Positions 1-7,086 of a stretch of 42,367 bases of DNA are shown here, piece by piece. How positions within the stretch are numbered: the first letter of the stretch is position 1; each line of letters opens with the position of its first letter. The stretch lies in NCBI GenBank assembly GCA_937928545.1, contig CALGJQ010000048.1, positions 1 to 42,367 of the forward strand. The letters are read 5' to 3'. Under the pieces are notes generated by a model. The model did no database searches and was not told the origin of the DNA. It was given only the letters and a program-made list of their open reading frames with translations. A program made the translations under genes and the position numbers. The DNA is from an uncultured Verrucomicrobiales bacterium (GTDB lineage: Bacteria > Verrucomicrobiota > Verrucomicrobiia > Verrucomicrobiales > Akkermansiaceae).

Positions 1-336
1 GGGGGGAGGAGAGGGCTTGACGGGTTCGGGGATGGGTTCCGGAGCGGGCTCGGGTTCCGGAACGGGTGCTGGCATGGGCTCTGGCTCTGGGATCGGTTCC
101 GGTTCAGGTTCCGGTTCGGGCGTAGGTTCGGGTTCGGGGGGAGGAGGAGCTTGGACCGGCTCAGAGACGGGGGGTGGCGGGATGATAAAATTGAGGTCGA
201 TGAGCTCGGGCTTCTCGATCGGCTTGTCAGCAAAAGGCATGGAGAAGCTGACCCACTTCATGGCGCCGGCATAGAGCGCGGCGGTGAGGAGGGCGACGAT
301 GATCCAAACGGTGGGCTGACTACTCCGTGAGTTCAT
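1..336 (-). CDS. TonB-like energy transducer, C-terminus cut by window edge
   Basis: The 112 visible codons start at an ATG at 336-334, inside the last codons of the preceding exbD (17-bp overlap). The N-terminus is a short basic/polar stretch, then one membrane helix around residues 10-27 (TVWIIVALLTAALYAGAM). From about residue 55 a long Pro-Glu repeat (PEPEP, PAPVPEP) begins, typical of the periplasm-spanning region of TonB. The C-terminal domain that would contact outer-membrane receptors lies outside the window, so TonB identity rests on architecture and on following exbB-exbD. It probably converts proton motive force into transport across the outer membrane. TolA-like is the alternative. 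Confidence 0.8.
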   Translation of the reverse strand, partial: MNSRSSQPTVWIIVALLTAALYAGAMKWVSFSMPFADKPIEKPELIDLNFIIPPPPVSEPVQAPPPPEPEPTPEPEPEPEPIPEPEPMPAPVPEPEPAPEPIPEPVKPSPPP

Positions 337-733
337 TTTTTTTGTCGTAAGCGAGGGTCATGATACCGCTCTCTCGGGCGATTTCAATGACAGGAAGGAG
401 GGTGCCGACGGTGGCCTTTTGGTCGCTGCGGATTACGAGGGAATCGATGTCGGTGTGCTTGATGACGTCGCGGAGCTTGTTGCCGAGTTCTTCTTTGGTG
501 GTTTCCTCGCCTTCGAGAAGAATGATATTTTCCGCAGTGATAACGAGCGAGAGGTGGGGGTCATCGGGATTGCCGGGAGCGGACTCGAGCGGTCCGGCGG
601 GGAGCTCGACCTGGCGATCGGGTTTGATGAATTGACTGCTCACCATGAGGAAGATGAGGAGTTGAAAGACCACGTCGATGAGCGGGGTCATGTCGATCCC
701 GGCATCAATGCGTCGTTTGCGAGTGATGAGCAT
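320..733 (-). CDS. exbD: ExbD/TolR family biopolymer transport protein
   Basis: The 137-aa protein matches the usual ExbD length. The N-terminus has the family signature of basic residues followed by a single membrane helix with the conserved proton-path aspartate (IDMTPLIDVVFQLLIFLMV, about residues 13-31). The rest is the periplasmic ExbD domain (residues 45-135). It lies 3 bp after exbB and overlaps the TonB-like gene, forming a compact three-gene operon. In the family, ExbB-ExbD couples proton flow to TonB. TolR is the alternative, but the TonB-like partner favours ExbD. Confidence 0.9.
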   Translation of the reverse strand: MLITRKRRIDAGIDMTPLIDVVFQLLIFLMVSSQFIKPDRQVELPAGPLESAPGNPDDPHLSLVITAENIILLEGEETTKEELGNKLRDVIKHTDIDSLVIRSDQKATVGTLLPVIEIARESGIMTLAYDKKNELTE

Positions 734-736
734 GGC

Positions 737-1342
737 TCAGTTTCCAGAGTTGCCAGAGAAGAAGCGCTCGCGAAGGTGCGAGGTGAGTTCGTTGAGATCG
801 TGGACGAGTTTATCGACTCGGGCCTCGAAGATCTTGGCCATCGACATCGCGGGAATGGCGACCAAGAGGCCAGCGACGGTGGTGAGGAGTCCGGTCCAAA
901 TGCCATCGGCGAAGTCGGCGGGCGTGACACTTTCGCCAAGTTTGGCAATTTTTGAAAAGGCAATGACCATGCCCCAAACGGTGCCGAGAAGCCCGATGAG
1001 GGGAGAGATGGCGGCGATGAGGGCGAGGATGCGGAGCCCGCGTTCGTGTTGGTGAATGACGCGCGAGGCCTCGCGTTCGGTGACATTGAGACAATGCTTC
1101 TCTCCTAGATGAGCATCCTCGGCGAAGGTGCGCCCGACGCGGGTGAGGGGATTGGCTGAGTTCTCGGAGGTCGTTCCTTTTTCGAGTTGTTCGATGACTT
1201 GCGAGAGACGGTATTTACGAAGGGTGTAAAAGATGAGCCTTTCCAAGACGATCAAAACAGTGATCACGGAAAGGATGAGAAGTGGCCACATGAAGCCGCC
1301 GCCTTTGTTGAAGAGATCTTGAATGGAGAATTCCATGAGCAA
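737..1342 (-). CDS. exbB: MotA/TolQ/ExbB proton channel protein
   Basis: The 201-aa protein has three membrane helices: about residues 17-37 (FMWPLLILSVITVLIVLERL), 105-128 (LALIAAISPLIGLLGTVWGM) and 147-172 (GIWTGLLTTVAGLLVAIPAM). The glycine/proline-rich SPLIGLLGTVWGM segment and the TxxAGLxVAIPA segment are the MotA/TolQ/ExbB hallmarks. It is the first gene of an operon with exbD and a TonB-like gene, and forms the pentameric stator of the energising complex. A second exbB paralogue is at 6388-7083. Confidence 0.9.
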   Translation of the reverse strand: MLMEFSIQDLFNKGGGFMWPLLILSVITVLIVLERLIFYTLRKYRLSQVIEQLEKGTTSENSANPLTRVGRTFAEDAHLGEKHCLNVTEREASRVIHQHERGLRILALIAAISPLIGLLGTVWGMVIAFSKIAKLGESVTPADFADGIWTGLLTTVAGLLVAIPAMSMAKIFEARVDKLVHDLNELTSHLRERFFSGNSGN

Positions 1343-1375
1343 TGGGCATAGGTTGGCCCCTGAATGGCGGGAGAG

Positions 1376-1398
1376 AAAGGCCGAATATCGCGGCCTTT
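1376..1398 (-). terminator. Inverted repeat after the PIN toxin gene, possible terminator
   Basis: There are perfect 8-bp arms, AAAGGCCG and CGGCCTTT, around a 7-nt loop, overlapping the toxin stop codon at 1397-1399. On the minus strand the hairpin is followed by a pyrimidine tract but not a clean T-run. It could separate the toxin operon from exbB, which starts 34 bp further on. It is weak as a Rho-independent terminator. Confidence 0.4.
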
Positions 1399-1795
1399 AA
1401 GCAAGATGCCGAAAGGTCCCCGGTTGGCCGAAGTGCGCATCAAAAGAAGCTGCCGCCTGGATGCCATTTCGCTCAATGATCGCGAAGGAGAGGGCATCGA
1501 CGTATGACCAAACTTTATCGTCCCGCTCGCGGAGCCATTTGAGGGCGAGGTTTCGGTCTTCCGGCCCAATCGCCATATTGCGCACGACCGGGTTATTGAG
1601 GAGATCGGTCATGATTTGCTTTCGTTTCAAAGTCGATCGCACGAAGTAGGCATGAGTTTCCGCAAAGATGTGATCCGTGATGACGAGTTGCTCACGCAGT
1701 CGGAAGAATTCCTGCATCATGCGGCAGGCTCGTTCATGATTCACATCCTTCTCATTACGGAAGGCGATCCAGAATGAGGTATCAACAAAGATCAT
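1397..1795 (-). CDS. PIN-domain ribonuclease toxin (VapC-like)
   Basis: The 132-aa protein is the usual size for a PIN toxin. The four acidic positions expected for the metal-binding site are visible: D5 in MIFVDTSFW, E46 in IFAETHAY, D100 in SYVDALSFAI and D119 in SFDAHF. PIN toxins are Mg-dependent ribonucleases that cut tRNA, rRNA or mRNA when freed from their antitoxin. The start ATG overlaps the stop of the upstream small gene by 4 bp (ATGA at 1795-1792), the usual coupling of a toxin-antitoxin pair. The RNA target cannot be read from sequence. Confidence 0.85.
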   Translation of the reverse strand: MIFVDTSFWIAFRNEKDVNHERACRMMQEFFRLREQLVITDHIFAETHAYFVRSTLKRKQIMTDLLNNPVVRNMAIGPEDRNLALKWLRERDDKVWSYVDALSFAIIERNGIQAAASFDAHFGQPGTFRHLA

Positions 1796-2157
1796 CCTTC
1801 GTAGCTGCCGTAAATCGCTTGATCTGAATTCTCGGAATCCGAGCTTGGGGTCTCGAAGCTCGGGTCAGAAACCGGAGTGTCTAACAAAGGGTTGTGAGTC
1901 CAATCTGTATTCTGTGGGTTCATTTCTTGATCGATGAGTTCGCGGATTTGGAGCGCCATGGACTTGCCGGTGAGACTGGCTCTTTCGGTGAGGAATTTGC
2001 GCTGGATGGGGGAAAGGTGGATTTGGGTCCGGATGAGGTCCGCGTCTTGCAAGGCATATGTGACTGGCTCCCGATTTTGCGGGAGGCTGGGGGCGGGAGT
2101 CGGAGAATTAAAAGAGAAGTCCTCTCTAACAAATCCGTCATGTTCCTCCTCGTTCAT
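1792..2157 (-). CDS. Putative antitoxin partner of the PIN toxin
   Basis: The 121-aa protein has a central segment, RTQIHLSPIQRKFLTERASLTGKSMALQIRELID (about residues 44-77). It has the pattern of a ribbon-helix-helix antitoxin: a short beta strand, then helix-turn-helix spacing with a lysine/serine turn. The N-terminal 40 residues and the Ser/Asp-rich C-terminal 35 are low complexity and probably disordered, the tail being the likely toxin-binding part. Its 4-bp overlap with the PIN gene supports the pairing. It is longer than most VapB proteins. The family is inferred and not certain. Confidence 0.6.
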   Translation of the reverse strand: MNEEEHDGFVREDFSFNSPTPAPSLPQNREPVTYALQDADLIRTQIHLSPIQRKFLTERASLTGKSMALQIRELIDQEMNPQNTDWTHNPLLDTPVSDPSFETPSSDSENSDQAIYGSYEG

Positions 2158-2215
2158 TCATACACACTGACTCACTGGCACACAAATGCAAGAATCTTTT
2201 TACTTTTGTTCTGGT

Positions 2216-2234
2216 ATTGAGACTCAGTCTCAAT
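2216..2234. promoter_or_regulatory. 19-bp perfect palindrome, Fur-like operator candidate
   Basis: ATTGAGACTCAGTCTCAAT consists of two 9-bp arms around one central base, ending 14 bp before the porin ATG. The inner 7-1-7 core TGAGACT-C-AGTCTCA matches 10 of the 14 paired positions of the classical Fur-box core TGATAAT-n-ATTATCA. The position would let a bound repressor block the promoter or ribosome access. The downstream genes (porin, FMN-binding, PepSY, ApbE) and the TonB system on the other side of the toxin genes suit metal control. Alternatives are another dimeric regulator or an mRNA hairpin. Confidence 0.5.
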
Positions 2235-2248
2235 AGAAAAGCGCTGAC

Positions 2249-3529
2249 ATGAAGATCAAGCACGCCTTTTTTGGCTCTCTCTCGTTCCTCGCCACTCTTT
2301 CTGCTCAAGGGGTCACCTTAGAGGAGCTCGCCGCTCGTCTTGAGCAGCTTGAAAAGAAAGTCGAAAAATATGAGGCGCAATACGGACCTCTCCAAAATAC
2401 TCCAGCTCCAGCAGCGGCGCCTGCTCCAATGAGCAACGTGATCCCAATGCCGACTCCGATTCAGCGACCAGTTCTCACACCCGCTTCTGCGGAAGATATC
2501 GATTCAGCATACCTCACTCCATCAACCGGGGGATCAGGAAGTTGGTTCGAGCGCACCTCGATCGGGGGATACGGTGAACTCCACCTTAATCAAGGGGACA
2601 CCGAGCAGATCGATTTTCACCGTTTTGTTCTCTTTTTCAATCACAGCTTTAGCGATCGCATTAAGCTCTTCACAGAACTAGAGCTGGAACATTCTCTTGC
2701 GGGCGATGGAAAGCCTGGCGAAGTCGAGCTGGAGCAGGCTTATGTTGAGTTCCTGCTCGATAACGATTGGTCGATTCGCGCGGGTCAGTATCTTTTACCT
2801 CTTGGAATCCTCAACGAAGTCCATGAGCCGGAGACCTTTTATGGAGTCGAGCGAAACAATGTTGAGAAAAATATCATCCCAACCACTTGGTGGGAAGGTG
2901 GGGTTCTTGTTTCGAAGAACTACGACAGCGGCTTCGGTTTTGATCTTGGGGTTCACTCCGGTCTTGCGGTGACTACCGACCTTACTTCGAGCAGCGCCTT
3001 CCGGATTCGGAGCGGTCGTCAGAAAGTTGCGGAGGCAGATGCGAGTGACTACGCGGCAAGTTTCCGTGCTCGTTATAGTGGGGTTCCGGGGCTCTCCTTG
3101 ACCGCTTTTGCGAACTATCAAAACGACATTGCGCCAGACAGTGGTGAGGACAACTCCGCGCTCCTTTTAGGAGGTTCCGCAGTCTATCAAAACGGTGGCT
3201 TTGGTCTCCGAGCGATGATTGCGCATTGGGGTATTCAAGGGCAGTCCTTCGAGGACAACGACGCCGATAGCCAATGGGGAGCCTATGTCGAGCCTTCCTA
3301 CCGTTGGGCCTTTGGCGATCAGGCCGTGGGAATTTTTGGGCGTTACAGTCACTACGAATATAGTCGTGGTGCAATGAACGCTCGCGGAGGTGAATTTGAC
3401 GAATACACCGTGGGTGTGAATTACTGGCCGATTTCAAATGTCGTTCTTAAAGCTGACTATACGCTCATTGAGCAAGGTGGTGGGGAAGACAATGAAACGT
3501 TTAACTTTGGAGTTGGGTATAGTTTCTAA
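2249..3529 (+). CDS. Outer-membrane porin (phosphate-selective porin O/P-like beta barrel)
   Basis: The 426-aa protein has a signal peptide (residues 1-20, cut near LSAQG). A coiled-coil trimerisation segment (about 24-45, LEELAARLEQLEKKVEKYE) and a Pro/Ala linker (50-85) follow. From about residue 105 to the C-terminal phenylalanine it is a beta barrel of alternating strands. The terminal YSF is the usual outer-membrane insertion signal. Segments such as SIGGYGELHLNQ, IDFHRFVLFFNHSF and RAGQYLLPLGILNE resemble the OprO/OprP-like porin superfamily. The substrate is unknown. It is the first gene of the operon with the FMN-binding, PepSY and ApbE genes, so a role in passing a metal chelate or redox substrate is plausible. 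Confidence 0.8.
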   Translation: MKIKHAFFGSLSFLATLSAQGVTLEELAARLEQLEKKVEKYEAQYGPLQNTPAPAAAPAPMSNVIPMPTPIQRPVLTPASAEDIDSAYLTPSTGGSGSWFERTSIGGYGELHLNQGDTEQIDFHRFVLFFNHSFSDRIKLFTELELEHSLAGDGKPGEVELEQAYVEFLLDNDWSIRAGQYLLPLGILNEVHEPETFYGVERNNVEKNIIPTTWWEGGVLVSKNYDSGFGFDLGVHSGLAVTTDLTSSSAFRIRSGRQKVAEADASDYAASFRARYSGVPGLSLTAFANYQNDIAPDSGEDNSALLLGGSAVYQNGGFGLRAMIAHWGIQGQSFEDNDADSQWGAYVEPSYRWAFGDQAVGIFGRYSHYEYSRGAMNARGGEFDEYTVGVNYWPISNVVLKADYTLIEQGGGEDNETFNFGVGYSF

Positions 3530-3530
3530 G

Positions 3531-4034
3531 ATGATCCGCTACTTTTTCATGATTGCACTTCTCCTGTGCGGGGGAAGCGCTTTTGCTGGTTCTAGGGTTT
3601 ATCAAAAGCCTTCGGACTTTATCAAGGGGAGCTTGGGGGCGATTCCCGCGACGCAGGCGATCAATCTCAGTGCCAAGCAGCAAGGGCAGGTGCGGGCGAT
3701 CTTGGGGAAGAATTATAAGACGAGGTCGGTTCGCTACTGGACGCGAAATGGGAAGACCGCCTTCATTCTCGAGGAGATTGGGAAGACCGAATACATTACG
3801 ACCGGTATCGTCGTGAAGAATGGGAAGGTCGAGTCGGTCAAGGTACTCGTCTACCGCGAATCACACGGTTGGGAAGTGGCACGGACTGCCTTTACGAATC
3901 AATTCCGGGGGACTTCGCTCAAGTCGAATAGCCAGATTTCTAAAGCTCCTCGCAATATCGCAGGTGCGACTCTTTCGGTGCGAGCATTGACCAAACTCGC
4001 ACGTCTGGCATTGTTTCTCGAGAGCCAAAAATGA
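3531..4034 (+). CDS. Exported FMN-binding-domain protein (predicted flavinylated)
   Basis: The 167-aa protein starts at ATG 3531, one base after the porin stop; a longer reading from 3438 would overlap the porin and disrupt the signal peptide. Residues 1-19 are a signal peptide (MIRYFFMIALLLCGGSAFA). Residues 40-160 resemble the FMN_bind domain of RnfG/NqrC. The motif NIAGATLS (142-149) fits the (S/T/A)GAT(S/T) flavinylation consensus, with T147 the predicted site of covalent FMN attachment. The transferase that performs this, ApbE, is two genes downstream. The next gene overlaps its stop by 4 bp. It probably carries electrons in the periplasm. Confidence 0.85.
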   Translation: MIRYFFMIALLLCGGSAFAGSRVYQKPSDFIKGSLGAIPATQAINLSAKQQGQVRAILGKNYKTRSVRYWTRNGKTAFILEEIGKTEYITTGIVVKNGKVESVKVLVYRESHGWEVARTAFTNQFRGTSLKSNSQISKAPRNIAGATLSVRALTKLARLALFLESQK

Positions 4035-4771
4035 CCGAAGCCCCGCCGAAACGAAGAAGACACTTTGCTAGAAAATGGCATCGTTGGTTGGGGTTCGTTG
4101 TGGCCTTTCCGCTTCTTTGGTTGGCGATCACGGGAGTCTTGCTCAATCACGCGCAGTCCCTCGGGCTCAATGATCGCATGGTCACGAGTCCTTGGATTCT
4201 ACGACACTACAATCAGCTGCCTGAAGGGAGGCCTCTCGCCTTTCGGGTTGGAGACCGGCTTGTCACCGAGTGGGGGAGTGAGTTATTTCTCGATGAAAAA
4301 GCTCTCTTGTTACAGGGAGAACTTGTGGGAGCAGTTGCTTACAAAGGGCAGTTAGTGATCGCTACTCCGGATAAGATAGGAGTCTTCGATGGCAGTGATG
4401 AAATGCTCCTCGAGCTCTATGACCTCAGTTTGCCGGCGACGCCCATTCAAGGAGTGGATGTGATTGAGGGGAGGCTTTACCTAGCTGCGGCGGATCAATT
4501 TTTCGTTTTGAGTGAAGACTTTTTCTCGGCTGAGAAAAGCACGGAAACTTTTGTGATGACCTCGCCGAAGGGGCTTCTTTCGGAAGAGGAGAAGGCTCTC
4601 TCAGCGGTGGTTCGTAGCCGCCGCGGAATGCCTTTTTCGCGAGTGATTCTCGATGCGCACTCTGGGAGTCTCTTTGGTTGGCCGGGTTGGTTAATCACAG
4701 ATCTTGCGGCATTTGGTCTCGTTGTTTTGACCCTTCTTGGCTTGCGACTTTTTCCCAAACGAAAGTCATGA
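4031..4771 (+). CDS. PepSY-associated membrane protein
   Basis: The 246-aa protein has a basic N-terminus (RRRHFARKWHRWLG), a first membrane helix at about 20-39 (FVVAFPLLWLAITGVLLNH) and a last helix at about 214-235. Between them is a periplasmic region of about 170 residues. The start K-W-H-R-W-L-G followed by a helix ending in TGVLLNH is characteristic of PepSY_TM/PepSY-associated proteins, where the histidines often ligate haem. The gene overlaps both neighbours by 4 bp (ATGA). Family members with FMN_bind and ApbE neighbours are thought to move electrons across the inner membrane to flavinylated partners. This one is short, with two helices. Confidence 0.75.
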   Translation: MTEAPPKRRRHFARKWHRWLGFVVAFPLLWLAITGVLLNHAQSLGLNDRMVTSPWILRHYNQLPEGRPLAFRVGDRLVTEWGSELFLDEKALLLQGELVGAVAYKGQLVIATPDKIGVFDGSDEMLLELYDLSLPATPIQGVDVIEGRLYLAAADQFFVLSEDFFSAEKSTETFVMTSPKGLLSEEEKALSAVVRSRRGMPFSRVILDAHSGSLFGWPGWLITDLAAFGLVVLTLLGLRLFPKRKS

Positions 4772-5601
4772 AGCGGCGGCGGTTTTTAGGGATCTCGGGA
4801 GCCAGTCTTGCACTGCCATCGTGTCGGAAGTCCGCAGAAGTGCAGCAGTGGAAAGGGCTCTCGATGGGGATTGCGGTTTCAGTGCAGTATTACGGTGAGG
4901 CAGATTTCGAGCCTGCGCGAAAGGTGGTTGGAGAAGCGGAGAAGGCGCTCACGCTCTGGTCGGCAGATTCGGCTTTGAGTCGCTTGAACCGCGAGGGCTT
5001 GTTGACGAATCCTCCTGCACCCTTGCTCGCGTGTTTGGAGAAAGCGCGCGAATTATTTGAAGCGAGCGAGGGGCTTTTTGATCCGACGATTCATTCCTTT
5101 CTGGAGTGGGCGAAGGGGGAGTATGAGGCTGGTCGCGAACCGCGAAAAGAGGCGATTGCGAGCCAGCTCGAACGAGTGGATTTTGATCAAGTCGAGTTCT
5201 CGAAAACCAAAATCACAATGCCACCGGGTTTCGCATTGAGTTTCAATGCCATCGCGCAGGGCTATCTCACGGATCTTTTCACCGAGAATTTTTCGTCCTC
5301 TTCCGCTCTCATTCACTTTGGAGAATATCGCGTTCTAGGAACAGCGCCTTGGCCAGTTGAAGTGAAAGGGGAAAGATACCAACTCACTCGCGCCCTTGCG
5401 GTATCAAGTGGCAGTGGTCAGCGACTGAGCGCGACCTCCGCTGCGAACCACCTCATCGATCCTAAGACTGGAAAAAGCCCGCCGCCCAAGAAAGTGGTCG
5501 CGGTAGAGGCGGATGAAGCGTGGCTTGCGGATGGCCTCTCGACCATCGTGGCCATCGGAGGCAAAGTGCCCGAGCGCTTTGCCACAGCGCTCGTTTTATA
5601 A
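4768..5601 (+). CDS. apbE: ApbE family FAD:protein FMN transferase
   Basis: The 277-aa protein starts at ATG 4768, overlapping the PepSY stop (ATGA); a longer in-frame reading from 4678 lies inside the upstream gene. The N-terminus MKRRRFLGISGASLALPSC combines a twin-arginine-like run with a lipobox (LPSC), so it is probably a periplasm-facing lipoprotein. ApbE landmarks are SMGIAVSV, SEGLFDPTIHSF, LSFNAIAQGYLTD, HLIDPKTGKSPP and AWLADGLSTIVAIGG; the last contains the Asp and Thr of the metal site. In the usual GAIAKGY motif Lys is replaced by Gln. ApbE moves FMN from FAD onto threonine of FMN-binding domains; T147 of the product two genes upstream is the obvious target. Confidence 0.9.
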   Translation: MKRRRFLGISGASLALPSCRKSAEVQQWKGLSMGIAVSVQYYGEADFEPARKVVGEAEKALTLWSADSALSRLNREGLLTNPPAPLLACLEKARELFEASEGLFDPTIHSFLEWAKGEYEAGREPRKEAIASQLERVDFDQVEFSKTKITMPPGFALSFNAIAQGYLTDLFTENFSSSSALIHFGEYRVLGTAPWPVEVKGERYQLTRALAVSSGSGQRLSATSAANHLIDPKTGKSPPPKKVVAVEADEAWLADGLSTIVAIGGKVPERFATALVL

Positions 5602-5652
5602 TTTGGGAAAAGGAGGGGCGGCGGCGGGACGCGCGCCGCTCCGTGACTCATT

Positions 5653-5680
5653 TTGACATCTTCTTGTGCCTTTTAAGATT
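5653..5680 (+). promoter_or_regulatory. Possible sigma-70 type promoter before the HNH gene
   Basis: There is a perfect TTGACA at 5653-5658. About 15-16 bp later is a weak -10-like TAAGAT/AAGATT at 5674-5680. The HNH gene starts about 50 bp downstream. Only the -35 matches well. Confidence 0.3.
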
Positions 5681-5730
5681 GCCTCATCTTCAAGCAATCT
5701 GTATTTGGCTAGGCATCCTTATTTATTGCC

Positions 5731-6348
5731 ATGGAGATGCTTCTTGAACGCCCTGTCCTCGTCCTTAACCGGCTCTGGCAACCGGTGCACACTTGCTCGG
5801 TAAAACGAGCCCTCAAACTCCTCTGCCTCGGTCACGCGCAAGTTGTCCAGACCGAGGGGGAATCACGATACCAAACTCACGACATTGGGTCCTGGGTCGA
5901 GTATTCTGGTGAAGCTCCTTCTTCCATCGCGGCCGACTTGATTCATTCAGTCAAAGTGGCCCTTTGTGCCCCAAAAATCATCGTGCTGGCGATTTATGAT
6001 CGGATTCCGCGCAAGGAGGTGAAGTTCACGCGCCAAAACGTGTTTCTCCGCGACAAACACACCTGCCAATACTGCGCCAAAGTCTTCATCGAGCGTGAAC
6101 TCAACCTCGACCATGTCCATCCGCGCGGGAAGGGGGGGAAGACTTGCTGGGAAAACATCGTGACCTCTTGCATTCCTTGTAACACTCGAAAAGCAAATCG
6201 TCTTCCCCGTGAAGTGGGCATGCGCCTTTTAAACGAACCGCGCGTGCCCAAATGGCGTCCTCTCTTTGGCTTGAAAGAGCAGGCGAGCGAGCAAGCTTGG
6301 CAGGAATTCATCTCACCTGACCGACAGAAGGTGAGTATCGCGCTCTAA
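5731..6348 (+). CDS. HNH endonuclease family protein
   Basis: The 205-aa protein has an N-terminal part (1-95) of the type seen in stand-alone bacterial HNH proteins, starting MEMLLERPVLVLNRLWQPVH. It is followed by the HNH domain at about 105-160. The zinc-binding cysteines are in CQYC and CIPC, and the core is LDHVHPRGKGGKTCWENIVTSC with the His-Asn catalytic pattern. Such proteins are widespread in Bacteroidota, Verrucomicrobiota and Cyanobacteria, mostly of unknown biological role. A second ATG two codons in (5737) is an alternative start. It is not clearly co-transcribed with the ExbB gene 39 bp downstream. Confidence 0.85.
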   Translation: MEMLLERPVLVLNRLWQPVHTCSVKRALKLLCLGHAQVVQTEGESRYQTHDIGSWVEYSGEAPSSIAADLIHSVKVALCAPKIIVLAIYDRIPRKEVKFTRQNVFLRDKHTCQYCAKVFIERELNLDHVHPRGKGGKTCWENIVTSCIPCNTRKANRLPREVGMRLLNEPRVPKWRPLFGLKEQASEQAWQEFISPDRQKVSIAL

Positions 6349-6387
6349 TCGCTGGTCACATTTGCGAAGGTCTGCTAGGATCAGCCC

Positions 6388-7083
6388 GTGAATTTGCCGA
6401 TTGAAGCTGGTAACATGATCCTGTGGCTACAGGCCGTGCTTGGTTTCGTGGGTCTCTTCGTGATGGTTGAGCGCATGGTCTTTTTCCAACATGCCCACAG
6501 TAAAGTCGCTGACCTCCTTCTCGGAATCACAAATCATGTCCGCAAAAAAGCCTACGCTGAGGCGCTGCATGAAGCCTCCAGCGCTCGTGGACCCGAGGCT
6601 CGCGTGATCCACTCGGTCCTCATGCGGCATCATCTGGATCGCAGCAATCTTCGTGAAATTGCGCAAGAGGCTGGGCAGCTTGAAGTCCCGCGTATTGAGC
6701 GCTACATGCGAGTTCTCTTAGGCGTGGCGATGCTCGCACCTCTTTTGGGGATGTTTGGCTCTGTGCTTGGCTTGCTCGAAGTCTTCAACAAAGTGGGCTC
6801 GGCAGATTCCGCGGTGGCCCAAGCGGCCCTCGCGAGTGGCATGTTTAAGAGCCTCGCCTCGACTGCGGTCGGTCTCGCTCTCGCGATTCCTTCTTATCTC
6901 GTCTACCTCTATCTTTACGGAAAAGCGCAGCGCATGCTTCACCGGCTTGAGCGAGCGGGTATCGAGGCGGTTAATATCGTCTGCGATAGCCGCGAGCACG
7001 ATCGCATTGTCTCTTTCCGAGATGAAGTGGAGAATCAGGCTCTCGCTCCCGCGACGGCAAAGATTGAAAACAAGGACTCCTGA
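6388..7083 (+). CDS. MotA/TolQ/ExbB proton channel protein (second copy)
   Basis: The 231-aa protein starts at GTG 6388, preceded by AGGA at a good distance. Three membrane helices are visible: about 9-27 (MILWLQAVLGFVGLFVMVERM), 109-130 (LLGVAMLAPLLGMFGSVLGL) and 150-175 (SLASTAVGLALAIPSYLVYLYLYG). LAPLLGMFGSVLGL and STAVGLALAIPSY are the ExbB/TolQ signatures. It is followed by an ExbD-like gene 3 bp downstream, then a TonB-position protein and a small zinc-ribbon protein, all in one direction. It may be a Tol-type or dedicated transport stator distinct from the set at 1-1342. Confidence 0.88.
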   Translation: MNLPIEAGNMILWLQAVLGFVGLFVMVERMVFFQHAHSKVADLLLGITNHVRKKAYAEALHEASSARGPEARVIHSVLMRHHLDRSNLREIAQEAGQLEVPRIERYMRVLLGVAMLAPLLGMFGSVLGLLEVFNKVGSADSAVAQAALASGMFKSLASTAVGLALAIPSYLVYLYLYGKAQRMLHRLERAGIEAVNIVCDSREHDRIVSFRDEVENQALAPATAKIENKDS

Positions 7084-7086
7084 TTC

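Noticed and set aside
13..160. CRISPR or minisatellite at the left edge
   Set aside because: The repeats are short imperfect hexamers coding for Pro-Glu; no spacers.
17..274. Gly/Ser-repeat reading frame on the plus strand
   Set aside because: It is the antisense of the Pro-Glu linker of the TonB-like gene, which has a membrane helix and operon context.
5602..5650. Rho-independent terminator after apbE
   Set aside because: GC-rich GGCGGC/GCCGC stretches can pair but there is no T-run at the right distance.
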